Positions 21,497 through 31,822 of a stretch of DNA of 64,000 bases are shown here, one piece after another. The notes below the pieces were generated by a model. It was not told the origin of the DNA, did no database searches, and worked only from the letters and a program-made list of their open reading frames with translations. The position numbers were made by a program, and so were the translations under genes. Positions within the stretch are counted from its first letter, which is position 1. The number at the start of each line of letters is the position of its first letter. Source of the DNA: Mariannaea sp. PMI_226 (taxonomy: Eukaryota; Ascomycota; Sordariomycetes; Hypocreales; Nectriaceae); the NCBI GenBank assembly GCA_024336345.1, contig JANFOG010000001.1, positions 2,790,001-2,854,000 on the forward strand. The letters run 5' to 3'.

Positions 21497-23332
21497 TCAG
21501 TGTTTCGACAGTCTCGCTGCCTTGAACCGACTGACGGGCTCCTTGCTGTCCTCGTCGTCATCCAATGGCCGGATGGGTGATTCGTCTTCTTTTAGGAACC
21601 CACCGTCGCGATGAATAAATTTCTTGCGTAGTCGCTGGTACTCACCAGCGACTTCTTCATGAATCATGTCTTCGTCAAACTCCCCGGGTGGTCGGGCGGC
21701 TACCGGCGTCTCACGCTCAACTAATATGTCGGCAATTGTAGTTCCTTTGGGTCCTGTAGGCGCGATGGGGCGATCTTGATCCAGGAATCTTGCAGGCACG
21801 TCTAGTGGGCCGACAGGTAGACGTGGGTCTGAGGCGGCTTCGCCTCTCGATTTCTTGAATCGCGAAGGTTTACGGTTTGAAGTGGTCTCGACTGCCTTGG
21901 TGGGACCAGACCGCTCCACGATATCGCTCAATGGCTCGACAAGAGGCTCTTCCTTTTCTTGTACCTCATCCACTGGCCGCGTGACAGGCGCATCATCAGG
22001 CGCGATGTCAAGGCTCGGAGCAAAACGAACACCTTTCTTGCTGCTTGCCTTCGCCGGCTGCTTCTCCTTCAAATTTGACTTCGTAGGCGCTAGCTTTGAC
22101 GAAGATGCTGCCGAAGATGGAGTCGTTTCAGAGTTCGGTCTGACGACAATGCGACCTATTCGCTCATCATCTGAACTTGCTTCTCCTTCCTCCTCCTGCT
22201 TTGCTTGCCGTGCCGCCTCTTTAGCTTCCTCGGAAGTAGTGAAGCGTGATTTGACACCAAGCTTCTTCTCTAACTCAAGCATCCTCTGGCGATACCCATC
22301 GGTGATGACGCTACCGGTGTGCCGCCCGTACTTGTCTTCATCATCGTCACCGTCTTCAAAACCCTCATCGCTGTAATCGAAATCATAATCCTCCTCATCT
22401 GTATCACCTTCCATGAGTTCCAGCTCAGCAACGACTGCCCCAACCTCGCTCATGCTATATGCAAGCATTTGCCGTCGCATCTCCGCATCGTCCTCATCCT
22501 CATCCTCGGGAATCATTGGCTTGTCGACACTCGTTGTCTCCTGTTCCTTGGCTTCCTTCATAATTGCCTCCACCCGCTTGGCATTTCTTGACACTTGAGG
22601 CCGGGGACCGTCTTCAGTTTTTGTATCCGGAGTGAAAGTGATACCTTTTGGTGCTGGTGAAGTAGGTTTAAGCTCTTCCTGCGCCTTCTTTGACTCGGAT
22701 GTGATTGGACTAGGAGAATTATGGCTGGGCTTGTTGGCAAGAGTATCCTGGGACTGAGCTGTTTGTGGAGGTTTCTGTGTGGCCTCTGAATCTGATCCTG
22801 TGAGGTCCTTCACTCCTGCTTTTTCCAAGGCCTCCTGAATCTGGGGAATAGAATCGCCTGGCTTGTTCAACCTGTGGTTAAGGACGTTGCCATCATCATC
22901 CAGCTCTTCGATGATTTCAGTGATCGGTTGACCTTCCTCATCCGTAGCGTCGGGTTGACTGATGATTGTAGCTGCTGCGTACTTATTCTCGGCCGCCTCC
23001 AACTGCTTTCCCAAAGTTTTGATGTTCTGGGCGACGTAGTCGATGCGGCGATCAAGAACACCCTGAACCTGGTCCCTTGACCTCAGATTCCTGCCACCAA
23101 AAATTTCCTCGATCTCACGCTGGGTGAGTAATTCGCCGCCAAATGACTCCTTGATGCGGTTTAGAGAGGCAGAGTCAGGGTTGATGAGTTCGTCAACCTC
23201 TTCCTTGAGGGCCTCATATTCAGCATCCCAAGTTTGCCAGTGAGCCAGGTCCTTCTGCAGCTTCTTGACTTTCCCTTCAAGCTGCAGCCGGTGCCGCTGA
23301 AGATCCACGAAACTATCCTTGACTCCTGACAT
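21497..23332 (-). CDS. bud27: Bud27/URI-like prefoldin-domain protein (DUF3835)
   Basis: A single exon of 611 residues. Residues 1-120 form a prefoldin-like coiled coil (RHRLQLEGKVKKLQKDLAHW ... GGELLTQREIEEIFGG ... LDRRIDYVAQNIKTL). The middle is acidic with the run GDTDEEDYDFDYSDEGFEDG, and the C-terminal segment (PTGPKGTTIADILVERE ... VSRFKAARLSKH) looks like the DUF3835 region of fungal unconventional prefoldins. Known role of the family: cytoplasmic assembly of RNA polymerases through Rpb5, and links to TOR and translation. The ATG at 23332 is used because the coiled coil starts at once after MSGVKDSFVDLQ. Length agrees with filamentous-fungus members. The assignment to Bud27/URI is by domain architecture. 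Confidence 0.82.
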   Translation of the reverse strand: MSGVKDSFVDLQRHRLQLEGKVKKLQKDLAHWQTWDAEYEALKEEVDELINPDSASLNRIKESFGGELLTQREIEEIFGGRNLRSRDQVQGVLDRRIDYVAQNIKTLGKQLEAAENKYAAATIISQPDATDEEGQPITEIIEELDDDGNVLNHRLNKPGDSIPQIQEALEKAGVKDLTGSDSEATQKPPQTAQSQDTLANKPSHNSPSPITSESKKAQEELKPTSPAPKGITFTPDTKTEDGPRPQVSRNAKRVEAIMKEAKEQETTSVDKPMIPEDEDEDDAEMRRQMLAYSMSEVGAVVAELELMEGDTDEEDYDFDYSDEGFEDGDDDEDKYGRHTGSVITDGYRQRMLELEKKLGVKSRFTTSEEAKEAARQAKQEEEGEASSDDERIGRIVVRPNSETTPSSAASSSKLAPTKSNLKEKQPAKASSKKGVRFAPSLDIAPDDAPVTRPVDEVQEKEEPLVEPLSDIVERSGPTKAVETTSNRKPSRFKKSRGEAASDPRLPVGPLDVPARFLDQDRPIAPTGPKGTTIADILVERETPVAARPPGEFDEDMIHEEVAGEYQRLRKKFIHRDGGFLKEDESPIRPLDDDEDSKEPVSRFKAARLSKH

Positions 23333-23900
23333 ACCTTCGATCTAGACGAGCGCCCCTTGCGGGTGCTTAAATGAATAAGAAGAAGAAGAAGAAGAAGAAA
23401 AAAAAAAAAAGGGAGGACAAGAAAGGCAAACGTCGTAACTTGATATTAGGCAAGATTATGATTCTAGAAAAAAAAGAAAGCTTAGACTCATCCGTGCATA
23501 GATGTGGGGCAACGATCTTCCGGCTTAACCCCGGCTAACACGAGTTCACGATCGGCGAGCGACACAGCTCATTAACTAAGGTAGGTAGGTAGTCGCTATG
23601 AGCAGTTGATGGTCATGCAAACTGGCAAACAGGCACCTATCACCCAGTTTGCATGAAGTCAATAGGGCGCGCGGAAAGGCGTCGACGACATTAGTGAAAA
23701 AAACAGCAAGCGGGGTAAGAAGTTAATCTTTATTATCCGGTGCTTTATGAGATAGGATGCATCATAAATTCACTGAAACTAAAACCCCGTATCCCCTTCA
23801 CTCCCCCTCATCAGCATCCCATCTTGTAATTCAGAGACTCTGCGCACCTCAACTCTCAATTCGCCGTAACTTTGTGCTCTTCGTCCACCTGTCCTCAAAT
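23333..23900. promoter_or_regulatory. Divergent promoter region, with AAG repeat and TAGG motif
   Basis: These 568 bases separate bud27 and the GFA-domain gene, transcribed in opposite directions. They hold an (AAG)n-poly(A) tract at 23377-23410 and GGTAGGTAGGTAG at about 23580-23592. Confidence 0.55.
23377..23410. repeat. (AAG)n microsatellite running into poly(A)
   Basis: AAG units followed by a run of A, upstream of bud27. Confidence 0.85.
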
Positions 23901-24980
23901 ATGGCTGGTGACAATCCCGACGGTGTCAAGACGCTCGAAGCCAAGTGCCTATGCGGCTCAGTCCATTTCACAATCGACGTGCCCAAACCGTCGCTCCCAC
24001 TGCGTGTTCACCTATGCTATTGCAGCCTGTGCCGTTTCAGCCTTGGTACACCATGCATCTTTCACGCTCCGCTCTCTAAGGATATTGTTCCTAAATTTGT
24101 TGAGCCATCGTCGGCGGACAATATGACGGCTTACCTTCCCAAGGGGTGCGGTGCAACCTTGAACTTCTGCTCGACTTGTGGTTGCCATATCACGGCGATT
24201 GACCTTCAGGAGGGCTACTGGGTGGTGGCTTCGTCCATATTCTTGGATCATGGCCCAGACAACTTCGTGATTCGCACACACGGATTTAGCAAGTCAGTCA
24301 AGGATGGAGGCATTTCGAAAATGCTGACACACATCGACGGGCGTGAAGTTGGGCATTACAACCCGCCCGATGATGATCCCAGTGCAAAGTTGGTCGAGTC
24401 TACACCTGAGATCGGGGCGGATGGAAAGGATCGGATGCGTGCAGAGTGCCATTGTGGTGGCGTGTCCTTCACGTTCCCACGACCTACGGAAGAGGTGATC
24501 AACGACGAGTACATGTCGCAATTCGTTTCTCACAAGGACAAGACGAAATGGCATGCATGCCTTGATGCTTGCGATGATTGTCGTCTTGTCAATGGGACTC
24601 ACATTCTCGGCTGGACTTTCATCCCGCTCGAAATCATTGAGCCACACATAGGGCCTGATCTGTTGATCGGAACGGCGAAGACATATCAGTCGTCGCCTGA
24701 AGTTCTACGTTCGTTCTGCGGCACATGTGGTGCGACATTCTTCTTCTCGCATAGCGACCGCCGCCCAAGCGACAGGCAGCACATTGTCGATCTTGCCTTG
24801 GGCGTGCTCCGAGCACCGGAGGGCTTTATGGCAGAGAACTGGTTGACATGGCGAGCAAGACTGGCGTGGCTAGACAGTGGTAAGAGGTATGACAAGGGGT
24901 TTTCCGAGGCACTTCAGGAGGGAATGAACAAGTATGTGCTGGAAAATGAAGGCAAGATTGAGGACTATAACATCGGTTGA
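23901..24980 (+). CDS. Protein with two GFA (glutathione-dependent formaldehyde-activating-like) zinc domains
   Basis: A single exon; starting at the ATG at 23901 (MAGDNPDGVKTLEAKCLCG) gives 359 residues. An in-frame ATG at 23757 would add 48 residues of no conserved character, so the inner start is preferred. The first GFA domain shows the zinc ligands CLCG (16-18), CYCSLC (39-44) and FCSTCGC; the second shows CHCGG, ACDDCR and FCGTCGA. GFA folds are mostly S-lyases or enzymes acting on glutathione adducts; the substrate of double-domain fungal members is not known to me. No targeting signal is visible. It stands between bud27 and a folylpolyglutamate synthase gene. Both are one-carbon-related only in the broad sense, so no functional link is claimed. 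Confidence 0.85.
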   Translation: MAGDNPDGVKTLEAKCLCGSVHFTIDVPKPSLPLRVHLCYCSLCRFSLGTPCIFHAPLSKDIVPKFVEPSSADNMTAYLPKGCGATLNFCSTCGCHITAIDLQEGYWVVASSIFLDHGPDNFVIRTHGFSKSVKDGGISKMLTHIDGREVGHYNPPDDDPSAKLVESTPEIGADGKDRMRAECHCGGVSFTFPRPTEEVINDEYMSQFVSHKDKTKWHACLDACDDCRLVNGTHILGWTFIPLEIIEPHIGPDLLIGTAKTYQSSPEVLRSFCGTCGATFFFSHSDRRPSDRQHIVDLALGVLRAPEGFMAENWLTWRARLAWLDSGKRYDKGFSEALQEGMNKYVLENEGKIEDYNIG

Positions 24981-25814
24981 ATATCCCGAAAGGTGATGTT
25001 AGCATCGGAGGGATCCGAGGGATGTATTGAGGAATAGCGAGTCTGTCCTGCTCTGGAAGGACAACAGAGACGCATGCCTATGAAGGACGATTTAAACGAG
25101 TTGATGCCCTGATTTGGCTTCATGATTTTGTTTGGCTGAATTGACTGCTGCTTCAATCGTTTTGTGACTCGCTAGGTTTCAATATTTCTTGGTTGTGTAT
25201 GTAGTGCAACGAAGGTTCGATTGGTGTATCTCACGCCGAGCTCTGCAGCTGGTAGGTACCTACCTAGGTAAGGTACCGTATCTTGTCTACATAGGTGACT
25301 TATTTTGACCAGTATGTACCTATGGTGCAGCCTATAGTTACCTATCTTCGGGATCACTTCTAGTGGGCCTCTGGTGTCAAGACCCTGCTATACTGGCGGC
25401 GCCGGGCCCGAATTGACACCGACGGCTTTTGGAGCGACGACGCTACGATTTCATACCCGACATGATTAATCGAGAGAAGTAAGAGAGAGAGCTACAGCTC
25501 GCCCGTCTATTAGTTCCTTTTTTGTGGCGACTCCTTCTGTTCTCTGCTTTACAATACAATCACCACTGATAATCACTCACTGGGCGCTTCATTGACTTTA
25601 GGTTTCCTACTCTGTTCGGCACTGGGCTGGCTGTGTCTCACTTCTACCAGGGGACACCACCACCACCACCACCACCAAAAAAAAAAAAGCAACAGAAAAA
25701 AGAAATCGCCGTTGGGGGCCACACTCGATGCGTCATGTGTCGTGGCGAGCTCTTGGGCAACCTTTCAACTTGATAGTCTCACGGTCAGCATCAGCACGTG
25801 CTGCTTTTTCCACC
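24981..25814. other. Intergenic upstream of folylpolyglutamate synthase
   Basis: About 0.83 kb. It contains GGTAGGTACCTACCTAGG (25251-25268) and a (CAC)n-poly(A) tract (25655-25688) about 130 bases before the start codon. No gene is seen. Confidence 0.5.
25655..25688. repeat. (CAC)n followed by poly(A)
   Basis: Seven CAC-type units run directly into twelve A residues in the 5' flank of the folylpolyglutamate synthase gene. Confidence 0.85.
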
Positions 25815-27551
25815 ATGGCTGCTCTGGGAAGATCCTACAATGTGATAAATTCCGCTCACTCCCCTCATCCCTCCCAGGCCGAATGAACGTAGGACTGATA
25901 TGTTGAGAGACATAGGATGCCCTGGATGCGCTCAATTCACTCCAGACGCCTTTTGATCTTATCGAGGCTCGCCGGAAGGCCGGGATATTACCCGATGCAG
26001 TGTCTATCAAGGAGATGAGGACATACCTGGACCGCATTGGCTACAAGGTAAGAGACCCTGCGTAAATTGCATTGAGCACGTCAATTACTCGTCCCTCTCT
26101 CCAGGGGTCTTCCTTCACCCCCATATCTTGTGCTTCTTCTCTTGTCTGTCCTCGCTGACACGTCTCGCCCCTGGCAGCTTGCGGACTTGGATCGCCTCAA
26201 TATTGTCCATGTCGCTGGGACAAAGGGTAAAGGAAGCACTTGTGCCTTTGTGGACGCTATCCTTGCCCAGTACCAACACACACTCTCCTTACCTCGCAAG
26301 ACTGGCCTCTTCACATCCCCTCACCTCATCGCTGTGAGAGAGCGTATCCGCATCAATTCCACGCCAATTTCCGAGGAGCTTTTTGCCAAGTACTTCTTCG
26401 AGGTATGGGATCGTCTCGGAGCTTTTCCCACACCCGAGAATGCCCTTATGGCCCCGAGACCTACCTATGCCCGCTACCTCACTCTCATGAGCTGGCATGT
26501 GTTCCTCCAGGAAGGCGTTGATGTTGCCGTCTTTGAGACGGGAATAGGTGGCGAATACGATGCAACCAACGTTGTCGAGAGACCGGTGGCCTCGGGGATC
26601 AGTACGCTGGGAATCGACCACGTCCTTGTGCTGGGTCATACCATTGATAAGATTGCGTGGCACAAAGCTGGCATTATGAAGACGGGCAGTCCGGCCTTCA
26701 CCGTTCAGCAAGTCCCCGAGGCAGCTGCAGTACTAGAGAACAGAGCGGCAGAGAAGAATGTCAGCTTACAGGTTCTGGAGATTGACCCTCGGCTTGCATC
26801 TGTCAAGATTCGACCAGATGCCGCTTTCCAGAAGCGAAATGCCTCCCTGGCCGTTGCACTCGCCGAGACTGCCCTCCAGAAATTGGGTGTCTCCCTCCCC
26901 GGAAGGACAGAACCTCTTTCCAAGGAATTTGTCCAAGGACTTGAGAAAGTTATCTGGAGAGGTCGCTATGAGGTGAAGCAAGAGGACAAGGTTAAGTGGC
27001 ATGTTGATGGCGCCCACACTTCTGACAGCTTGAAAATGACGGCGAAGTGGTTCAGTAAGGAGACTTCAGGCCGGTACGTTCAATCCCCCTTTCTAGAATC
27101 TGTAGTCGTGCTAATCTGAAATTATCTCATCCTCAGCTCTGGACCTCGCATCATGATATTCAACCAGCAGGGCCGCTCCGAAGCCGTCGATTTCCTTGAA
27201 TCCATCTACCATGCCACCGAATTGGAAGGCAAACCTGGCTTCAGTCATGTCATCTTTTGCACAAACGTCACCTACGCTGCATCTGGTTACAAGCGTGACT
27301 TTGTGAACCACCAATTTGATCCAGCAGAAATCGACAAGATGACTGTCCAATATCGCTTTGCCGAAAAATGGTCATTGATGGATCCTAATGCCACTGTAAA
27401 AGTCATGCCAACCATTGAGCACTCCATTGACTATGCACGGGAGCTTGGCGCAGGACTTCAGAGTGATGAGTCGGTGCAAGCTCTCATCACTGGAAGTCTG
27501 CACCTTGTTGGCGGTGCCTTGGGAATATTGGAGAAGGCCGATGCCTTGTAA
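25815..27551 (+). CDS. met7: Folylpolyglutamate synthase (Met7-type)
   Basis: Exons 25815-25841, 25916-26047, 26178-27073 and 27137-27551 give 489 residues. The tiny first exon codes MAALGRSYN and is needed to complete the conserved start DALDALNSLQTPFDLIEARR. The ATP-binding loop GTKGKGST is at residues 67-74, followed by FTSPHLIAVRERIRI, the Mur-ligase-type GIGGEYDATNV, LGIDHVLVLG and the C-terminal signatures VDGAHTSDSL and ITGSLHLVGG. The enzyme adds glutamates to folates, retaining them in the cell and supporting methionine and purine synthesis. There is no mitochondrial presequence in this model, so a cytosolic form is likely. Intron 1 has the weak donor GTGATA. The gene is convergent with a paralogue 92 bases downstream. 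Confidence 0.92.
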
Positions 27552-27643
27552 ACAGGATATTCACGACTTCATGTTTGATTGCATGTTCTTAGATGGTATT
27601 TGCATGTGCATGGGCACAGGTAGGACTTTGGATGTGTACCAAA

Positions 27644-29191
27644 TTACAATAGACTCTCGGGCTCCAAGGCCCGCAAGATACCCCCCACCAGGTGCAAGCT
27701 GCCCGTCACCAGGGTTTTGTGATTCGGCCCCCTTTCCGTAGCTATTCTTCTTGCTTCGGTGACTGTACTCTGGAGGCTGTCCAGAGTTTGTGTTCGGGTA
27801 CTGTGGAATGATGACTCTCGCATTGTGCGAGCCGCACGTTCTTGCACTTCCATGTCCCTTACTTCCCCCTCAACTGCTTTCTCTTGGTCGTTTCGTGTGA
27901 ATATTGCGTGGCTGAAAACATCATTCCTACCAGCCGCCTGCTGTACGGCATGGAGAAACCCATCCAGAAGGCCCGAAACATCTCTTTCTTGCTGGTTGAA
28001 TACGAGAGTAGCTGTTTCCCTTTCGTCAAGGGATTGGACGAACCACCTAGCTACCTGTTCCAAGCTGTCCTTGGTATGTGCGCCGTCAAGGTACCATCCA
28101 AGAAGGCCATCTTGGATGACCTCGCATCGTCCTCGAAGGGTTGCTTCTCTCAAGCCTTTTACCATCTTATCGGGGATGTCCCTCAATGAAACCGCTGGAT
28201 CACTGTCCATCCCAAGATGTTGTCGCACAGCAAGAACCGCAAGTGCCTGATTATATTTTTGAAAGTCGCCTGCCAAGTTCCCTGGAATACCTCCCCACTG
28301 GTTAACGAGCTTGTCATCCAGCTCGATAAGCTCGGCCCCCTTCTCAGTAGCTCTTGATCGAAGAACGTCTCTCATGCCAGGCTTCTCATCAGCCTTGCGA
28401 GTGAACCCTCTCACACCAGATTTAAGAATCCCTGCTTTGTGCCAAGCAATCTTCTCAACCGTGTCTCCCAGCATGGCGACATGGTCGATGCCCAGCTGAG
28501 TGATGACAGCCGCAGACACAGCTTCCGGCGGGATTACATTCGTGGCGTCATACTCACCTCCAATACCACATTCCAAAACCACACTGTCAACCTTCTCTTT
28601 CAAGAAGACATGCCAAGCCAAGATTGTTAAGAAGCGGAAGAAGAAAGGTTTGGATGAAGGACCCTCGGCTTCGATCGCACTCATGCCCTCAGACTTGGCT
28701 GCCTCTGTAAAGCGATCCCATAGCTCAAAGAAGGCGCTCGTAAACGAATCCTGTGAGATGGGCTCCCCCTGGATCGCGATGCGTTCACGAACGCTCACGA
28801 GATGCGGACTGGTGTAGGTTCCCACAGTACCATACTGGCGGAGCATCCCTGTCGCGAATGCACTCACGGACCCCTTTCCCTTAGTGCCCGCAATGTGAAT
28901 ATGTCGTAGATGCGCAAGGTCTTGGGGTGAGTAACCAGCGCGGCGGAGCCAGTCCAGAACCTCGGGGATGGCTTTGGCATTAAGATCCTGGGTTGAGGGC
29001 TTGGGCACTGCTGAGTTGCCCGGCTTGTCGAAAAGATTGGTAATTTGGCGATTTGAAGAGAGCTGAGTTAAGAGGCGAAGGGCCTCCGAGTAGTCGCGAG
29101 GCATCGTGCTGTAGGATTGATGGGTGTGATATTGTCGGGACAGGACTCGTGCTGTGAAGCGACTTCCAGCCAAGTAATGGCAAGAATTCAT
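27644..29191 (-). CDS. Folylpolyglutamate synthase paralogue, probably mitochondrial or dual-targeted
   Basis: A single exon of 515 residues. Residues 1-29 are rich in Arg, Ser, His and Tyr with no acidic residues (MNSCHYLAGSRFTARVLSRQ), like a mitochondrial presequence; Met30 (MPRDYSEALRLLTQL) matches the usual start of cytosolic enzymes, so two isoforms from alternative starts are plausible, as known for other eukaryotic folylpolyglutamate synthases. Motifs: AGTKGKGS (101-108), YTSPHLVSVRERI, GIGGEYDATNV, LGIDHVAMLG, LDGAHTKDSL, TGSLHLVGG. It differs from its neighbour by having no introns and by insertions before GIGGEY and near the C-terminus. A dihydrofolate synthase activity cannot be excluded from sequence alone, but length and the RERI/FFELWDRF segments favour the polyglutamylating type. 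Confidence 0.88.
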   Translation of the reverse strand: MNSCHYLAGSRFTARVLSRQYHTHQSYSTMPRDYSEALRLLTQLSSNRQITNLFDKPGNSAVPKPSTQDLNAKAIPEVLDWLRRAGYSPQDLAHLRHIHIAGTKGKGSVSAFATGMLRQYGTVGTYTSPHLVSVRERIAIQGEPISQDSFTSAFFELWDRFTEAAKSEGMSAIEAEGPSSKPFFFRFLTILAWHVFLKEKVDSVVLECGIGGEYDATNVIPPEAVSAAVITQLGIDHVAMLGDTVEKIAWHKAGILKSGVRGFTRKADEKPGMRDVLRSRATEKGAELIELDDKLVNQWGGIPGNLAGDFQKYNQALAVLAVRQHLGMDSDPAVSLRDIPDKMVKGLREATLRGRCEVIQDGLLGWYLDGAHTKDSLEQVARWFVQSLDERETATLVFNQQERDVSGLLDGFLHAVQQAAGRNDVFSHAIFTRNDQEKAVEGEVRDMEVQERAARTMRESSFHSTRTQTLDSLQSTVTEARRIATERGPNHKTLVTGSLHLVGGILRALEPESLL

Positions 29192-29807
29192 GTCTTGGGG
29201 TACTGCCGCAATTTGCTCTCAAAAAGAGACAATACAGGGAGATTCTAGTCTCTCATTACACAACTGTTATTGATACGAAATCAATTGAAAGATCTAAGGA
29301 CAGTGACAGAGAGAAGCATAGAAGTGACGAGAACCACCTATAGGAATAAATATGACGATTGAGAGTTGAAGGGCTGCCTTAGGTAACGTATGTCGTAATT
29401 TGACTTCGACTATTTTTATTTTAATTTTATGTATCATAAGGCGGGCTGGTACCTAATAAGGCAAAGTACCTACAGTAGGCAGGTAGGTACCTTTCTGTCA
29501 ACTACTTCACCTCCCAGTTACCTCCAGTGTCGGTGATCGTTCGTATCACGACACTCCATCACTATTTTGACAGAGAGAAGTTTGTGTAAAATTGGCGCGC
29601 GGAACAGATATTTGAATTTTCACCCTCCTCTCTCTCTTTTTGTCTTTACTATCCTGGCTGAATTATAACACAAATACTTCAAATTGATTGCCACGCCTTC
29701 ACTGTCTATTGCTATCTAATACACGGGTACACAACCCCCTCTAGACATGACAGTTCCCAAGGATCATCACTACCTATACACGACAAATGAGAAGAAAAAT
29801 GCTACTT
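29192..29807. other. Intergenic between the paralogue promoter and the mic60 3' end
   Basis: About 0.6 kb. It contains AGTACCTACAGTAGGCAGGTAGGTACC (29465-29491), another copy of the dispersed TAGG/CCTA motif, and a CTCTCTCTCTTTT pyrimidine tract near 29627-29640. No gene is seen. Confidence 0.5.
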
Positions 29808-31822
29808 TTAGTCCACTCGCAAGCTCTGTAGTCGTGCTTCTGTGGCGATAACCTGTTAAAAGTATGTCAGTAACCCAGTCTTTGAGGATGATATGTAGAC
29901 ATGCTGAAGAAAAGAATGAACTTACGTCAAGAGCCTGCTGAACCTCCAACACCTTGCGAACCTCACCCAGCCAGTCCTTGCTCAAGGTTTTGGCCCAACC
30001 CTGCAGACCCGTCATCTCTCGCGCAGCGGAGTCCAGATCACCTTCCTCAAGATAGGTCTGGGTGCGAGTGAGGATGCTCTCCACATCGTCACCGTCAGCT
30101 AGACCCTGCTTCTTGAACATGACATGGCTCAGCACCCAACTGGAAGCATGGCTGGCCACGCCCGCATCGTCGGGAAGCAGAGATGCCTTTCGTACCTCGG
30201 TGGCGACACGGCGGAATCGGTCAATGAGCTGGGAAGAGGTAGGAATACCACGCTGGTAGGCAGTGGGGTTGACTGAGGCGATGGCGGCATCGACAACAGC
30301 GTCATCGGAAGCAATCTCTTTGAGGGCAACCAATTCCCGGATGAAGGGACGAGGATAAGAGGCGTCCTCCAGACTAGCACGCACAGCGTCGACAGCGACG
30401 TGTAGTTGCTGAGTCTTGAGGTTAGAGTCGACAACCTCGTTCCAACCGGTGGCGAGCTTCTCCAGGCCAGCAACAGCTGCGGAAAGTTCGTTCAACTTGC
30501 CCAGGCGTGTCTCGCGCTCCTTCTCCACGTGCTGCTGAACCTCGCCAACAAACTCCTTCTTGAGGGCAATAGCCTGCTCCAGGAGCTGGTTCTGAAGCTT
30601 CTGCTCGTTGAGCTTTTGCTCGCGCTCTAATACAGTCTTGACCCTTTCTTCGTAGTTGTCGCGGACCTTCTTCATCTCCTCCTCAAACTCCTTGCGCCAC
30701 TGCAACTCTTGAGTGACCATGGTAGCCTCGACACGCTCAATCAGGTCAGTGGCAGCCTTGTCGAACTCCTCAATCTTGTCGCGGACATTTCGGGCAGCTT
30801 TCTTCTCAAGTTCGACCTTCAAGTTCTTAAGCTTACCACCGACCTTGACGATCTCACCCTTGGCCTTGCCGAAGGTTGATGAGTAACGACCCTGGGCACC
30901 ATCGGCGTTGATGACCAGGATGAGATCGTTGACCATATGCACAAGATCCTGAATGATAGGTTCCCGGGCATCTTCCAGTGACAGAAGGTCGATTGGCTTC
31001 AGAGGAGGGAACTTGGATGGCTCGTTGACCTCGGGAGCCTTGAAGGCGGGCTCAACCGGAGGAGCAGGCGCAACGGCGGCCTTTGCGGTCTCGACAGGCG
31101 TGGGCGCAGGAGCGGGAGTAGGCTTGGGCTCAGCAACCACAGGCTTGGGAGCAGCAGCCTTGGCGGGCTCTTCTGGCTTTGGCTCATTCTTCACAATGGG
31201 ACCAGCGCTGGAACGACGGCCAGCCTCGCCACCATCAGCAACCCTCCAGGAAGCGCCGCTCTGAGCGGGGATCTTGACAGGAGAGTCAACCTCTCGAGTC
31301 TTGGAGGCGCTGCTAGGAAGCTGAGGGAACTTCTTCTTGAACTCTAATTCCTCGAGGTACAGAACGGCTTGCTCTCCGAAGGGAATGTACTGGGTGAAAA
31401 AATCGTGGAAGTTGTCGCTGATGCGAGAATACCAAATGCCTCCAGCGAATCCGACAGCGCCCAGGAGTATCAGGGTATAGACGAAATTCTTGAGTCTGCG
31501 AAAGAAGCCTTTCTTCTTCTTGGGCGGCGGCGGAGGGGGAGTCTGGGTCGCAGCCTTGGTCTCGCCGACATCGTCGATGGTGGTTTGAGCGATCTTCTCA
31601 GGGGTGGTGGCCTCGGGCTTGTTCTGGACAGCGTAGAAGCGCTGAAGAAAGAAAGGTCAGCATGTCACTCCATTTCATCAGTCGATGGATATCGGGCACG
31701 CGGCGTACCTGGCCAACCAAGTCGGCTCGCCTCGAGGCGACAATTGGCCATTGGCGGGTGGCAGAGGCCGCAACGGACCTTCTGCCAAGCACCCTTGCAG
31801 ACCGAAGCGATGTTCGCAACAT
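29808..31822 (-). CDS. mic60: MICOS complex subunit Mic60 (mitofilin)
   Basis: Exons 31709-31822, 29926-31641 and 29808-29852 give 624 residues. Exon 1 codes an Arg/Ser-rich mitochondrial presequence (MLRTSLRSARVLGRRS). After a proline/lysine stretch (PPPPPPKKKKGFFRR) comes one transmembrane helix at about residues 90-109 (NFVYTLILLGAVGFAGGIWY). An Ala/Pro-rich linker is followed by a long coiled coil and the C-terminal mitofilin domain, ending EVQQALDVIATEARLQSLRVD, where the last 14 residues come from the 45-base final exon. Known role: inner-membrane protein that forms crista junctions and contacts outer-membrane complexes. Intron donors are GTACGC and GTAAGT. All features are in the order and length usual for fungal Mic60. 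Confidence 0.95.

Noticed and set aside
20959..21561. 200-codon minus-strand frame next to bud27
   Set aside because: It overlaps the end of bud27 in another frame, is rich in Arg/Thr/Cys without motif, and crosses a CA repeat.
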